Below, in pieces: positions 33,316 to 45,540 of a DNA stretch of 64,000 bases. The DNA comes from Dama dama (taxonomy: Eukaryota > Chordata > Mammalia > Artiodactyla > Cervidae), in NCBI RefSeq assembly GCF_033118175.1, contig NC_083710.1, positions 43,493,501 to 43,557,500 on the forward strand, given 5' to 3'. Within the stretch, counting starts at the first letter, position 1; each line of letters starts with the position of its first letter. A program made the position numbers and the translations under genes. Below the pieces are notes generated by a model. That model made no database searches. It had not been told where the DNA came from and saw only the letters and a program-made list of their open reading frames with translations.

Positions 33316-35411
33316 ATTTCATTAGGTGCTTTATTAGAAAAGATTGAGGCTGGGTTATCAAAATAAAGTACCATTTATGATCTAAAGCCCCTCTTCACAT
33401 TTACATCTAAATCTTTTATAACATTCCAATAAATAAGAAAGCAATTCTCTTCTACATTTCTGCAGTGGCCAGTCTGGATCTGGTCTACAAATAAGAAACT
33501 AAGAAAATGTCATTATATGATAGTGAGAAAATCCCAAGACTCATGGGTGGTTAATGAAATTCACATGTAAGTAAATACTATAATTACCATGACTCTAAAA
33601 TATGTTAAGATAAGCACTAAAGATCAGTTTAAAGGAGTTGGAATTAAAGTTTCTGAAGAGATCAAAAGACTAGGCATTTAGGATACATTTATCATGTAGG
33701 AAAGAAAAAGCCATACTAAGAAATTAAAATATTCAGAAATATATTCTTATTTATCACTTAAAAATATAATGAAATAAATGAAACATAAAATGGTTTCTAA
33801 ATGAGTTTTCTTAAGTGAGAAAAAGCATTGTCTTGTTATAATAACAAAATATATGGTAATTTAAAACATGATTTTATCATTTTCTAAATTATTATCAAAG
33901 CTCTCAAAATTTTAACCTATTGCCCCATAAACTGTGATAAATATTTTATTCCTATCCATGTATTTCATATAGACATCATAATATCAATTTTGGAATTTTA
34001 ATGGCAAATGTGTAAAAAGTTATTTGAGTAAAACCTTTCAGCAATTCCAAGTCCAATGGACACATGCTATAGTTGCACCATATTTTGCTTAGTAGTCAGA
34101 GTCCAAAGGTCTCTCTTTATGTGTCACTCTGATTAGTCATTTAGTACACTATTTATCTATGAATTGTTAGTTTTCAGTCTAATGCTATTTTCAGTTAATA
34201 ATGGCCACTTCTACATTAAAAGGAATTAGCAAATCAAAATCAATGAAACAATTTGGGATTTCAGAAGGAATTAAATATAGAAGCAAATTATTAATGCTTA
34301 GGCAAATTCCCTTAGAATCAGTTGCCCATTAGGATGGCAGTCGACAAATACAGTTTCTGTTCTGAAGGTATAGCAAAAGGATTAGTAGAAGGACAACTTA
34401 ACTTCTTTGTGAATAATATTTGGTTATATTAGCTATGACCTCATGTACTGTTGTGTAATAAATAAACCTATGAAATTAGTTGTATGATCTTGTTATGAGA
34501 TCTAATGGAATGATTTTCATTATTTTGCAAAAACAAGTATAGTAACTTCTGATTAACACACCACTAAACCTCTGCCAATAAATCTAACAATATGAGATAT
34601 TCCTATAAGGCTATAGTGGTGGTAAAAGGAGTTTTTGATTTAATTTTGAAAAAAAAAAATACCCATGCCTAATTGTCCTATAGTTTAATTTTCAATTTAT
34701 TATGTTGGGAATAGGGAGATCAACTTGATAAGAAAAGCCAAGGACATAGAGAACAAAGGTAATTCAAGAATGAATCACATGTAATAAACGGTTCTTTGTG
34801 GTGATAATACTTTAAGCAATGCTGGATTTGTCTGTTTTCATTTGTTATGCTTTTAACCAAATGTCATCTTTAACACTGTCCCAGAGGTTGTTTTATATGG
34901 TTATTTTGCGGTATGTTGAAACCTACAAATCTAATCTGTATTCTCTGCTCTGTACAGAGTACAAAAATCAGCACATAAGTCTCCTGTTTATAAAACAGTA
35001 AGACCCTATCCCATATTCATTATTAAATATATTATTAATATCTGAAATATAATGTTTCTGTGCTATTTTTGAGGGTTTCCTGCTGACTGACTGGACTTCA
35101 ACCATTTTCCTTCTGCAGATTTTCTTAACTTTCATTTAATTAGAGATGATGTTTGGTCTCTGACAAGACATACCTTAGGTCCTTTACATTCCCACACTTT
35201 GCTTAATATTCACCTGAGTCATGGTTTAATTGTTTAAATCATGTCTTCACCGCTTATTTTGTTTTCTTATGTTCTACCATCACTTATTCCAGATTTCCAT
35301 TTTTTTTTCCTCAGAAATCATTTGGAGAAAAACATACCTAATTAAAACTTCTTATTTATAAATGGTATTTTATCATCCCTGTTACTTCATAACCCAAAAT
35401 TCCACAAATGA

Positions 35412-35412
<1 letters not shown>
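33316..35412. other. Long AT-rich intergenic stretch
   Basis: About 2.1 kb with no recognised gene or repeat. Confidence 0.5.

Positions 35413-35445
<33 letters not shown>
35413..35445. repeat. (TA)n microsatellite
   Basis: About sixteen TA units. Confidence 0.95.
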
Positions 35446-35449
<4 letters not shown>

Positions 35450-35469
35450 AAATAAAAAAAATAAAAGCA

Positions 35470-36350
35470 CTAACTCAAACTGAAACATGCACCCCAGTGT
35501 TCATAGAAGTCTTATTTACAATAGCCAAGGTATGGAAGCAACCTAAGTATCCATAAACAGATAAATGGATAAGGAAGATATAATATATATATATATATGT
35601 ATATACACATATAATGGGCTTCCCTGGTGACTCAGACAGTAAAGAATCCACCTGCAGTGCAGAGGCTTGGGCTCAGTCCATGGGTTGGGAAGATCACCTG
35701 GAGGAAGGCATGGCAACCCACACTAGCATTCTTGCCAGCAGAATCCCAATGACAGAGGAATCTGGGGGGCTACAGTCCATGGGGTTGCAAAGAATCAGAC
35801 ATGAATGAGCAACTAAGCATACACATATAAAATACATGCTTAAAATATTTACATATTTATATAAATATAATTTACCCATATAAATATTTATAAAATATAT
35901 AAGATGTAGTATGTGCATATACATATATATATATATATATATAATGGAATATTAGCCATTAGAACAATTTACCATTTGCACCAAGATAGATGAACTTGTA
36001 GGGCATTATGTTAAATGAAATAAGTCAGAGAAAGACAAATACTGTATGATATCTTTTATATATGAAATTTAAAAACTATAGCAAATTATATTTGCTACAG
36101 ATACCATTTATATGTGGAATCTAAAACATATAGCAATGACAAAAAAGAAGCACACTCACAGATATTGATTAAAACTATAGCTACCAGGGCAAAAAGGGCA
36201 ACCTAGGGGTGAAAGTGTGGTAGATAAAAATTAGCAGGTCTAAGATGAGCTCTAAGAATGTATTGTGCAACAGAGGGAATATAGCCAGTATTTTGTAATA
36301 ACTGTAAATGGAGTGTACCCTTTAAAATCTGTATAAAAAATTAAATACAT
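35470..36350 (+). mobile_element. L1 ORF2 end and 3' UTR (older type), with nested SINE
   Basis: The ORF2 end appears at 35480-35575 (GTTCATAGAAGTCTTATTTA, AGGTATGGAAGCAACCTAAG). After TA repeats and a SINE it continues with TAATGGAATATTAGCCATTA, GATGAACTTGTAGGGCATTA and AATAAGTCAGAGAAAGACAA. The 3' UTR is seen in ATAGCCAGTATTTTGTAATA. TA microsatellites flank the SINE at about 35582-35600 and 35924-35942. Confidence 0.85.
35615..35818 (+). mobile_element. Bov-tA SINE with perfect duplication
   Basis: GGGCTTCCCTGGTGACTCAG begins the head; the body ends with GGGTTGCAAAGAATCAGACA. ATACACATATAA at 35603-35614 and 35819-35830 is a perfect 12-bp target duplication. It lies within the TA-rich part of the L1. 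Confidence 0.95.
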
Positions 36351-36484
36351 AAAATTACAAATACCTGTTCTCAAAAAATCTACCCATATAAAAGTCCTAA
36401 ATAAACAGGCAAATAATTTTATAGTGTTATGGTTAAATAAAAATTGTCAGCAAAATTCTAAAACGTTATATTTTTCAGCCAGTT

Positions 36485-36592
36485 TATGCAACATGAGGAT
36501 CCTAGTTCCCAGACTAGGGATGGAACCACAGCCCCTTGCATTGAAAGCTGAGAGTCTTAGCCTCTTAACTACTATAAAGTTCCCCAAAACTT
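36485..36592 (-). mobile_element. CHR-type tRNA SINE fragment
   Basis: The plus strand reads GATCCTAGTTCCCAGACTAG, GGATGGAACCACAGCCCCTT, GCATTGAAAGCTGAGAGTCT and TAGCCTCTTAACTACTATAA, the complement of the CHR SINE family of whales, hippos and ruminants. Its divergence suits an age before the bovid radiation. Confidence 0.7.
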
Positions 36593-36830
36593 TATTTTTC
36601 CAAACATTCATTTCTACTTGTTGTTTTGTTAAATGAAAACTCAAGTCCAAAAAAATTAGAATATCTCTGGAATTTTCCATTGTACCAAATACCAATTCCA
36701 ATTAGATTATGAAGCTAAAATAAAATTAATGGAAAGGATTTTGAATCCTGGTTAACCTTGAAATTTATTTCCCTGTTTTTAATTGGATAAGATTAAAGAA
36801 AATAACTGTAAATGAGAGAGTCAATTCCTA

Positions 36831-37260
36831 TGTAGGTTGATAAGAAGTCCAGGGTTCCCAAGGAGGAGAAAGGGGTCTGGGGCTTTCAAGGAGAAAAGGA
36901 CAAAAGTTCTTTTCTACATTGCTTTGTCTTAGTCAATATAACAATATATCTTGCTCAAAGACATGTTTCTCCTTAGCAAGCACCTTCTGAATAATCCTGT
37001 CATCTTAAAATGTATATTATGGGAGTGGGTCTGGTAAGATCTTTCTATTGCTCATTCTCATCTTGTTCATTTAAAATGTATGTTGTGGGAGTGGGTCTGA
37101 AAAAAGTATCTAGGGGGGCATTCTCCATCCCCCTTCTGATGTCTATGTCAGAAGCTTTCTCTGTACCTTTTATCAAAGTAGCCCTTGAGTGATCAAGCCT
37201 GGTCCCTGGTCCTGAAGCTAAATCTTCTTCTTCAGAGATCAAGAATCTGACATTGTTCAC
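36831..37260 (+). mobile_element. Ruminant ERV solo LTR with U3 direct repeat
   Basis: It opens at TGTAGGTTGATAAGAAGTCC and has AAGGAGGAGAAAGGGGTCTG, TTAGTCAATATAACAATATA and, near the 3' end, TCTTCTTCTTCAGAGATCAA, all usual in a ruminant ERV LTR group. A ~30-bp unit (TTAAAATGTATATTATGGGA, then GTGGGTCTG) occurs at 37005 and again at 37071, 66 bp apart. A target duplication and an internal region were not found. Exact family is not determined. Confidence 0.6.
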
Positions 37261-38636
37261 TGTAAGCTATCATATATAATGTACAGTTAATCTCTATGAA
37301 TTGAAGATATATTCTGCATCTCATTCAACCAAATATATAGACTAATAATTTAAGGATTATTCACATGCATTTATTGCCTCTGTTGAATTCCATTTTATAG
37401 AGTTCTGCATAATTAATGTGGTATTTTAATCATGTTACAATAACAAAAGTCAGTCTAGAAACATAACTGGGTTAGGTACATTTAGTGATGTCTTGTGGGA
37501 GGTATTCTTATATCAGCCTTGAATAAGTAATTAGATAGAGCAACAAAAAATGTGTGTCACTAGCATTATTAAGAAAAGAGGATCTACATATTAATTTTAA
37601 AAATTAGCTTACAACTGGGAAAAGGAAATTCCAACAATTTAAAATAATGTATACTCAGAGAGTTACAGGAAAATAATCAGCACTATAGCTTTCCATTACT
37701 AATTATTCTTAGGAGACCTCATGAACCCAATATGTTTTTTTTTTTAATGTCAAAAGTGTTGATCATCCAGAAAGAAAAGAGAAAAAAAAAAATTGACAAG
37801 GAGACGGTCAGCAGAAAAAAGAGCACAGAGCACAAAGGACTCCTTAAATGGAACATGGAGTTTAATAAAGTACTTTGAGAGCTGCAACTGTGTACCACCA
37901 GACAGAGCTGTTTTGGAATCAGCCCTATGAGGTTTCAAACTTAAACAGGACATAGTACAGTTTATTAGCATGATGTGGGGACACTCATTTTGAAACAGAG
38001 TGACAATTTAGTTTAAAAGAGATTTGTAGTCTGTTTTAATTTTCCAACCCAGGCAAAATTTCATCTAAATGTAAGACTTGTATTAAAAGTTTATACCCAA
38101 CTAGTTCCTGGAGAGTGCATTTACTAATGAGAAGCTACAGGTGTTATTAAAACATATCCTTCTGTTGGGGATCAAATGTAAGGAAACCACTTTCTGTGTT
38201 GATCTTTAAGGGGAAATATTCATCCTATGAATGAAGACTTACTCCTAACAATATTAAATGGCTTCCTGATGCAACTATTCCCAGTACAAAACTAATCCAG
38301 GTGGTGATTTGCAAATATTGCCCTGAAAATCTAATCTCTACAAGGAGCAACACTGAATGTTCTTAAAGTAAGATTATCAACAAAAATAACAAAAATAACT
38401 AATGAGAGGAACAGGAAAGATAGAGAAATATTTAAAAGTACCTACTATGTGCTGATCATTTTCAAATATGTGCAGAATATTGCTATAGGAACAACAAAGT
38501 TCAAGTATTTATAAAAGATGAATTAAAAAATAAACTAATTTTGGCCACTAATATGCATTGTTGACAAATAAGCATTAGAAACAAAATTTGTCAATATTCA
38601 TTTCACTCCAATGAGATGATAAGTAATGATTCAAAT
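37261..38636. other. AT-rich intergenic DNA
   Basis: Nothing recognised apart from a weak reverse MIR-like phrase at about 38437-38465 (AGTACCTACTATGTGCTGAT). Confidence 0.5.
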
Positions 38637-38649
38637 GGGGCTTTCCCGA

Positions 38650-38661
38650 TAGCTCAGTTGG
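38650..38661 (+). promoter_or_regulatory. Pol III A box of Bov-tA
   Basis: TAGCTCAGTTGG matches the type-2 Pol III A-box consensus TRGCNNAGYNGG at every position. Transcription is not shown by sequence alone. Confidence 0.75.
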
Positions 38662-38692
38662 TAAAGAATCCACCTGCAGTGTAGGAGACTTG

Positions 38693-38703
38693 GGTTCGAT
38701 CCC
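38693..38703 (+). promoter_or_regulatory. Pol III B box of Bov-tA
   Basis: GGTTCGATCCC fits the B-box consensus (GGTTCGANNCC) and lies 31 bp beyond the A box, normal spacing for a tRNA-derived SINE. Confidence 0.75.
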
Positions 38704-38848
38704 TGGGTTGGGAAGATCCCCTGAAGGAGGGAAAGGCTACCCACTCCAGTATTTTGGCCTATAGATTTCCACAGACTGTATAGTTCATGGGGTTGCAAAG
38801 AGTCGGACACGGCTGAGCGACTTTCACTTTCACTTTTTCACTTTTCAT

Positions 38849-39440
38849 GATCTAAAGAGACATATGTCTCAAATTCGGAGAAACAAATTTTTGAATAAGC
38901 TTATTAATTGAAAAAAAATACTTTAACTCTTATGTTTTGTTTTGCAACATTCCAAGAAATGTGTTCATCCCTTGACTGAATGAATTTGTCCAAACATTCT
39001 GCCAGATGATGATGACTAGTTGCAGTAGCTAAAGCTCCAGATATAAATTAGTGTTTGTTAACCTAGTGAACAAGAATGAATGCCCCTGAACCTCACCATC
39101 TCTATAGGTGATTTGTTCATATGAAGTTCCACAATATGAAAGGTTAAAGAAAAAAAGAAAAAGAAAGAAAAAAAAAAATACCACCTTGACCCAAAAGCAG
39201 CCTACTAGCCAAGCCAAAGCATCTTCATCATGAAGGGCAAATTCCATTTAGGCAAATTCTGTATAACATAACTCTGGGTGAAAACAAAACATACCTCCGC
39301 TGTAGACTATTTAATGTTTTCCTTTTTGATAAAGAACCTAAAATAACTTATCATTTAGGTATAAATCATCTTAAATTATGTAACTTATTAACCAATTATC
39401 TAAACAGGGAGGCTCATTAGCACATTTTCTGTATGTATGG
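38849..39440. other. AT-rich intergenic DNA
   Basis: An A/G low-complexity tract (GAAAAAGAAAGAAAAAAAAA) lies at about 39157-39178. Nothing else recognised. Confidence 0.5.
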
Positions 39441-39449
39441 ATTGTAGTT

Positions 39450-39666
39450 GCGTGTGTGCGTGTATATTAGGTTGTTTCTCACTCTGCGACCTTATGGACT
39501 GTAGCCCATCAGGCTCCTCTGACCACGCGATTCTCCAGGCAAGAATACTGGCGTGGACTGCATGCCCTCCTGCAGGGGATCTTCCTGACCCGGGGACTGA
39601 AGCCATGTCTCTATGTCCCCTGCTTTGGCAAGTGGCTTCTTTACACTTGGACTACATAGGAGGCCT
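39450..39666 (-). mobile_element. Bov-tA SINE
   Basis: Reverse copy with GGACTGTAGCCCATCAGGCT, GGCAAGAATACTGGCGTGGA and GATCTTCCTGACCCGGGGAC. ATTGTAGTT (39441-39449) and ATTGTAATT (39667-39675) form a 9-bp target duplication with one mismatch. Confidence 0.93.
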
Positions 39667-39879
39667 ATTGTAATTACAATGGCTTAGTAAGATAACACCA
39701 ACAACAGGGCTCAAGTTTTAGTTAGCACAGTGTATTAATAGTGGCTCATAGACCTTTTGTGCAGTTACATGGTACAAACTTTGCTGCTATCTGTCCAGTT
39801 CACACATTACTATGTATTTATCAGTGAGCAATCTTGACATTTCATTCAAAATGCATAGACTGTAGAGCATATGCCTTTG

Positions 39880-40060
39880 GTTCTCCCTGTCTTCAGATTC
39901 TACATCCTTGGATTCAACCAAATGCAGATCAAAAAATATTCTAAAAAACAAATCCAGAAAATTCTAAAAAACAAATCTTGAATCTGCCACATGGCAGCAA
40001 CATTGTATTTACAAGGATTTGCATAATATGTATATTGTATTAGGTGATAAACCTAAAGGA
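39880..40060. mobile_element. Tigger/MER2-like DNA transposon relic
   Basis: TCTACATCCTTGGATTCAAC and CAAATGCAGATCAAAAAATA match the end region of Tigger/MER2 elements; a later part (TGTATTAGGTGATAAACC) fits their interior. ATTCTAAAAAACAAATC occurs twice at about 39939-39979, an internal duplication. Confidence 0.55.
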
Positions 40061-41874
40061 AGTTTTACAAAAGAGGATAATAAAAAGAGGTAATTAGCCA
40101 ACAAAGAAGAAAATGCAGCAAAGAAACAAAAAATAGAGAGCTAACATTGCAGGAAAAATTAGGATAGAATAAATGTGAACCACATAAGAAATAACAGTGT
40201 AGGAATGTTGATCCTGCTTCTGTTAAACAGACTAGAGCTGCAGCCAAGAGAATTTAGTGGAGGCAAAGTTACTGACATAACCTAATAAATTGGCTGCGAC
40301 GAAAAGAGATGATTTCCCAGAAAAAGCGACTCTAGCAGAAACATCACAATAATCGAACTATCAGAAATATCTCAGAACACTGAAAGGATAAAATGTTTCT
40401 AGCTGATTCAAACTTAGAAAGTAGTATGGCAATTTGCAAAGGCATAGAAAGGATGCTTGCTCCATACTGCAAATTACATGATGATAAAAAAGGGCAAGCG
40501 CTATTTTAAACTACTCTTGATAAGTGTCTTTACAAAGAAATAAAAGACTTTAATTCTTAATATTTCTCAGGTTTTAAATTATAGTGCACTATATAAATAT
40601 TAGTTTTACTATTTGCTCTTTTCCACATATATATAATTATCAGGAAGAGGATTTTCAATGTTTTTTTTTTTTTTTAATAAAGGTGACAGAATAACTGTAA
40701 TTTCCCCCTTCAGTTTTTAAGATCTCCCTGCATGGTTTCAGCCAACACAACCATTTTTAAGGTTCTAGTATCCAACACCAGGACAGCCCGTATCTCAAGG
40801 AAGAGGCTTTACTGGTGCCTGTGCTGAAACCTTTCACTAGGCTTCCGAGTTTTAGACCTTAAAAAGAATTTGCTATGCTTTATGAGAGCAAAGATTAAAG
40901 GATACAAGCATAAATCTTCTTAGTACCAATTTTACAAATATGTTGAAACCCAATTTCATTCTAATCTACAGAGAGAAAGGTTTATACTTTCTAATCTTCC
41001 TTAAGAAATAGATTTTAATATAGTAAGTAATTCAACCATTACTAGAACATAAATGGCGAATGCAACTTCTGGGTGTTCAAATATTTTAAATGCTCATCTC
41101 TTAGTCTCCATGAATTGCATCTTGCCTGGGAGCTATGACACATTTCCCATCCAAGCTTTGTTCTTTCCAATAGGCAAACACTGAACGTCCATGTCCCATC
41201 CTCCTGTTACACACACTTTCCTTACAAAACACGAACCAGCATGGTTTTTCTTGTGATGTCTTTTGGATCATCATAAGCATAACAGACATTTTCATCAGTG
41301 ATGCCAAGAGAATTGGGAATATGTTAGTTTACTATTGCTTCCTCTGTTGCCTAGTTGGCTGCTTCTGCAGCAACAGAACAAAAAGGATCATGCATGAAAT
41401 ACAGCTATTATTTATGAGAGAATGGCTGGTTTTAAAATAAGATAGATGTTTAGTATTCTGTGGATATTCCCCCACCAGATTGTAACAGTTCTGAAGGAGG
41501 TTAAATTGCAAGCCAAGACTGTCAAAATTTTCTCTTGATAAAGCACCAAAATAGCCTGATCAGCCCAAAAGCTGCTGAGCCTCACTATTAGGAATTGCAG
41601 CTACTCTGCAATGTGAAAGATAGGGGATTTGATCTATTTCATCAGTTTTTCCCCTCTCAGAGTTACTGCCTAAAGAACAAGAATTTCTGCTTGAGTGGCT
41701 TGATGTGACATTTATCTCTAGTTCATGGATGAGGTCACAGTGTTGTTTAATGCACTATATTAACACATGTGTCTTGGCTCTCAAATCATTTTAGACTGAA
41801 GTTAAGTTTTACCCAGCTTCTAGGAATCAGTTTGCAAGCAAGTTTAGATGATCCTAAATTGAGATTAGTTCATA
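40061..41874. other. AT-rich intergenic DNA
   Basis: A T-run lies at about 40660-40675. The block 41101-41307 carries a 68-codon minus-strand frame that I do not recognise. No repeat family identified. Confidence 0.5.
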
Positions 41875-41955
41875 GGCCGTCTATTCATTCACCAAGTTTT
41901 ATCAAGCATCTACTATGTGCCAGCAATATATGCATGGATAATTCAATAATGACAG
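41875..41955 (-). mobile_element. L2/MIR-type fragment
   Basis: TTCATTCACCAAGTTTTATC and AAGCATCTACTATGTGCCAG is the reverse of the shared L2/MIR 3' end (family: ACAAATATTTATTGAGCACC, TACTATGTGCCAGG). Confidence 0.6.
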
Positions 41956-43019
41956 TTTTTCCCCCTGATTTCTTCTAGATTTTTTCCTTGTAATATTGAT
42001 GTAAAATAACTTAAATTTTTGGCAGATTTCATAAGAATACTCAGATAAGTAGATTATCTCAACTAGTGGTGTTTAAACTTTTGACAAACTGGCCAACTTG
42101 TTCTCTGCTTCAGCGGGAGAGTTTTCACTTTTTCTTAGGAGGTCTTAAGAAGAGTTGTGCAAATAATATAATTGTCACTTCATCTAACAGAAAAGAAAAT
42201 GTTTAATAACTTGAAGAATAAACAACATCAGGGTTAAAGTGCATGAGTTGAAAGCTAGGAGTTTTAAACACTGTGAAATCTGTTGCTTTATCACATATGT
42301 TTAAAATATTATTGAGCACTTCAAAAATACAAGTCTATTTTTACTTCAACCAAAAGAGCATTGTAAGGAAGTCAATGATTGTCACTCAAGTCTCTGACAC
42401 TTGAATTAATATTTCTAGTATTTCTAATATTATTAATAGAGTCATATTTAATTTGTGGCATGGAAAAGGCTTAGAATAGTAACTCTTAAGATTAAAAAAA
42501 ACATAACTAAAAGAGATGACAAAATTTACTTCATATAACAGTTTATAAATAAACATATCTATTTTCTTTTCTATTTTTCTTGTGTATTCACTGACTTTAT
42601 CCAAAAATTTTTCACTAATGAAATTTTAAGACAGTTTCAGACTATATATGCTAAAAACAGAAAGAGTAGAGATCATTAATAACATATGCATAATTTTCTA
42701 ATATCCAATTCCACACTCAGAGGCAGAATACTATAACAAAAAAAGAAATAGTATGTGTGAAGGATATATAATTAGAGATTCAAACATCATTTTTCTTTTT
42801 TTCCCCCACTTTAATTATATACAAGTACAGAAATATAATTGCCTGTTTATGTAAGATTGTATTTTTATTTGGCTTTTTCTGAGTTTGCTATTTATTTTAC
42901 AAGCCCAAGATATGTTACCTCAACTGTACTTCCTTCAGTGACGGGATAGCAGTGATTCATCTGAAGAAGTTTATATCTTTCCTGAATGAATTCAAAGGCC
43001 TCAGTCAAGTTCTATCCAA
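41956..43019. other. AT-rich intergenic DNA
   Basis: Nothing recognised. Confidence 0.5.
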
Positions 43020-43135
43020 TACAATTTTATCCAACAATCGTTTTTGAACATATACCTTATATATGTATTATATAAGGACATGAAGATATAAGGATAAACA
43101 CATTGTATTCTGCCTTAAAGAAATACAGAGTTTTG
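43020..43135 (-). mobile_element. Possible L2 3' fragment
   Basis: Weak reverse L2 pattern: ATCCAACAATCGTTTTTGAA, ACATGAAGATATAAGGATAA, CATTGTATTCTGCCTTAAAG. Confidence 0.35.
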
Positions 43136-43799
43136 TGAAAATTTTGTCATTTCTTTTTATAAAAAGTTATACTATGACAAATAACCAGCTTCTAAAATAT
43201 AATTACTTAGTCACAGTTATAAATAAAATTATTCTAAATATACAAAGAAAGGATCTCTTTGATCAAATAGTGGACCCTCTAGAACATGAATATTTTCCCT
43301 TACATTTACCTATATTTCAACTTTTTTATTTTATTTTTTTTAAATATCTCTCTTTAGATGTTCAGAGCTATTCCTGGGCAAAAAGTAAATAGTTCATTTT
43401 GAGTGTCACTTTCTTTACCAGACTTGTTCATGGAGTTTTTAGTGTACCCATAAGTACAATGGGTCACAGTTTCCATAAACCAAATACACTGAATTGTCAT
43501 TCCTTACATTTCTTAATTCTTTTGTGACCACTCCCCTAGACCAAGTTAGGATGCTAACTTGTCTGCCAAGATCTTAGTATGGTCATTCCAAACTGACCTT
43601 TGCCTCTTTGCAATTGACCATAACCTCAAACCATTAGAATGGAAGAATTAAAAAAAAAAAAAAAATGCACTTGCTGAATTAATGGGTTAAATGATTACTA
43701 TTGAAGGCTACAATTAGAAGAAAATGTTTTAAAGCAGTCTTCAAATTTTAATATGTACTATATACTTGCAGTTCAAACCCATATTGTTCAAGGGCCAAC
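43136..43799. other. AT-rich intergenic DNA
   Basis: It includes A16 at 43650-43665. No gene or family recognised. Confidence 0.5.
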
Positions 43800-43945
43800 T
43801 ATTACATGAATCATCTATGGAAACATGAAAATACAGATTCTGATTCATTACTTCTGGGGTGGGACCGAATCATCTGCATTTCTAACAAGTTTCCAGGTGA
43901 CTCTAATGCTTCTGGTCCCCAGACAACACTTTTACTAGGAAAATT
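43800..43945. mobile_element. hAT-Charlie MER5A-like relic
   Basis: Good family core: ACAGATTCTGATTCATTACT, TCTGGGGTGGGACCGAATCA, CTGCATTTCTAACAAGTTTC, CAGGTGACTCTAATGCTTCT, GGTCCCCAGACAACACTTTT. Confidence 0.75.
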
Positions 43946-44329
43946 TTAGGATATCCTGTAAAATTTCATTCATGAGTACATGTTTTTTTTGACTGTAAAG
44001 ATTTAGATTCAAAGTCTATTATAAGGCATACTACTGCATTGAAGTGAAAAAATAATGATAATATTTGTTTCTTTACTTAATTATTACTATGTGCTTACCA
44101 CAGGGCAGGTACTTTTATAAGTCAGGAATTTATATGTTAGGAATTTATAAGTTCACTGGAAGGTGAATGAAGAATGTTGTACAACATGAAGAGGAAAATA
44201 CAGCCATGATCGAATTAGCCAATAACAGCTATAAAAGCACAGGTTGTGTAAAAATCACAATGAGGTTCTGGAATGAAGAAGAATTTTACTGAGAATATAT
44301 TTCAGACAGCTTGAATCAATCACATTTTA

Positions 44330-44470
44330 GATGCTCGTTATCTCATGAATAATTTGAGATGGATACAGTTTTACAGATGAAGAAACAGACTCTCAGGCGG
44401 GTTAGGTCACTTAACCTATGTCATGCAGCTAGGAACTTACAGAACCAGTAGAGTCTAATTCTAGAAACTT
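44330..44470 (-). mobile_element. MIR SINE core
   Basis: TTTTACAGATGAAGAAACAG, ACTCTCAGGCGGGTTAGGTC and ACTTAACCTATGTCATGCAG is a reverse MIR core. A further MIR-like phrase at 44085-44115 may be its other part. Confidence 0.7.
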
Positions 44471-44574
44471 CACTGAAATTATTTAACATTAGAGACTGTG
44501 TAGAACTAAAAATGTCCTATTATTTTGAGAATTTCATTGTATTTTTCCTGAATCTTGATGTTATATGTGATTGT

Positions 44575-45022
44575 TGTTATTCAGTCCCTACGTCGTGTCC
44601 AACTCTTTGCGATCCCATGGAATTTGGGATGCTGGGCTTCCCTGTCTTTCACTATCTCCCAGAATTTGCTTAAATTCATGTCCACTGAATTGGTGAAGCT
44701 AAAAATCTAATCTTCTGCTGCCTTCTTTTCCTTTTGCCTTCAATTTTTCCCAGCATCAGGGACTTTTCCAGTGAGTCAGCTCTTCACATCAGGTGGCCAA
44801 AGTATTGGTGCTTCAACTTCAGCATCAGTCCTTCCAATGAATAATTCATGGTTGATTTCCTTTAGGATTGACTGGTTTGATCTCCTTGGAGTCCAAGGGA
44901 CTCTCAAGAGTCTTCTCCAGCACCACAGTTCGAAAGCATCAATTATTCGGCAGTCAGCCTTCTTTGTGGTCCAACTCTCACATCCTTACATAACTACTGG
45001 AAAAATCATAACCTTTGTCTTT
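44575..45022 (-). mobile_element. BovB LINE 3' end, diverged
   Basis: The 3' tail is the variant GTTGTTATTCAGTCCCTACG. The body shows CAGCATCAGGGACTTTTCCA, TCAGGTGGCCAAAGTATTGG and TCCAAGGGACTCTCAAGAGT, ending near 45022. The tail differs from the TTCAG type of other copies, so it belongs to another BovB subfamily. Confidence 0.9.
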
Positions 45023-45540
45023 CTCATTTGAATGCTTCCTAAAATGTTTCACTTATTCCTCCCCCAATAAATTTGTTAATTCATAACATGGTTGAAGTCA
45101 AGTATTAATTTAAATAAATTCTATATCCCTTTGGTGAAGTGGAATTTAAAATCACATATGTTCTTTATTTAAATGACTTAAATATTATGATGTACATAAA
45201 ATTGAATTTCAAAATATAATCTATGTTTTATCTACATGAAAATCTTCATGAAAAATGCAACAGAGGAAGCTAATACAGTGTAGATTTTGCAAACTGAAAT
45301 CTATACTGTCAGAACTTTAAAAAGCTAAAGTTTATGAAACTCCAACTACAAATATTATCACATTTTGTTGAATATGTGGATTGCCAAGACTTGTAGGACT
45401 TGCTGGCAATGTTATTCCCTTCCTATTATCTACAGATTTTAGCTTACATGCTAAAGAATGTGACAGTAATCACTACATTTTTTGTTTGTATTTACTTTAA
45501 TTTTCATATTTTTAGCATTCTAACATAATTATTCTAACAT
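45023..45540. other. AT-rich intergenic DNA
   Basis: Nothing recognised; ATTCTAACATAA occurs twice at about 45517-45543, at the BovB border. Confidence 0.5.

Larger units (their letters stand above)
38637..38848 (+). mobile_element. Bov-tA SINE with intact Pol III promoter boxes
   Basis: The head reads GGGCTTTCCCGATAGCTCAG; the body ends GAGTCGGACACGGCTGAGCG and has the CTTTCACTTTCACTTTTTCA tail of one Bov-tA subfamily. Retained CpGs suggest a fairly young copy. A target duplication is only weakly suggested (AATGATTCAAAT / CATGATCTAAAG). Confidence 0.95.

Noticed and set aside
38637..38848. A tRNA gene
   Set aside because: The tRNA-like head belongs to a Bov-tA SINE; there is no complete cloverleaf, and the body is SINE-specific.
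41101..41307. Possible processed pseudogene on the minus strand
   Set aside because: I could not match the 68-codon frame or its neighbouring frames to a protein family, and no A-tail or target duplication was found.
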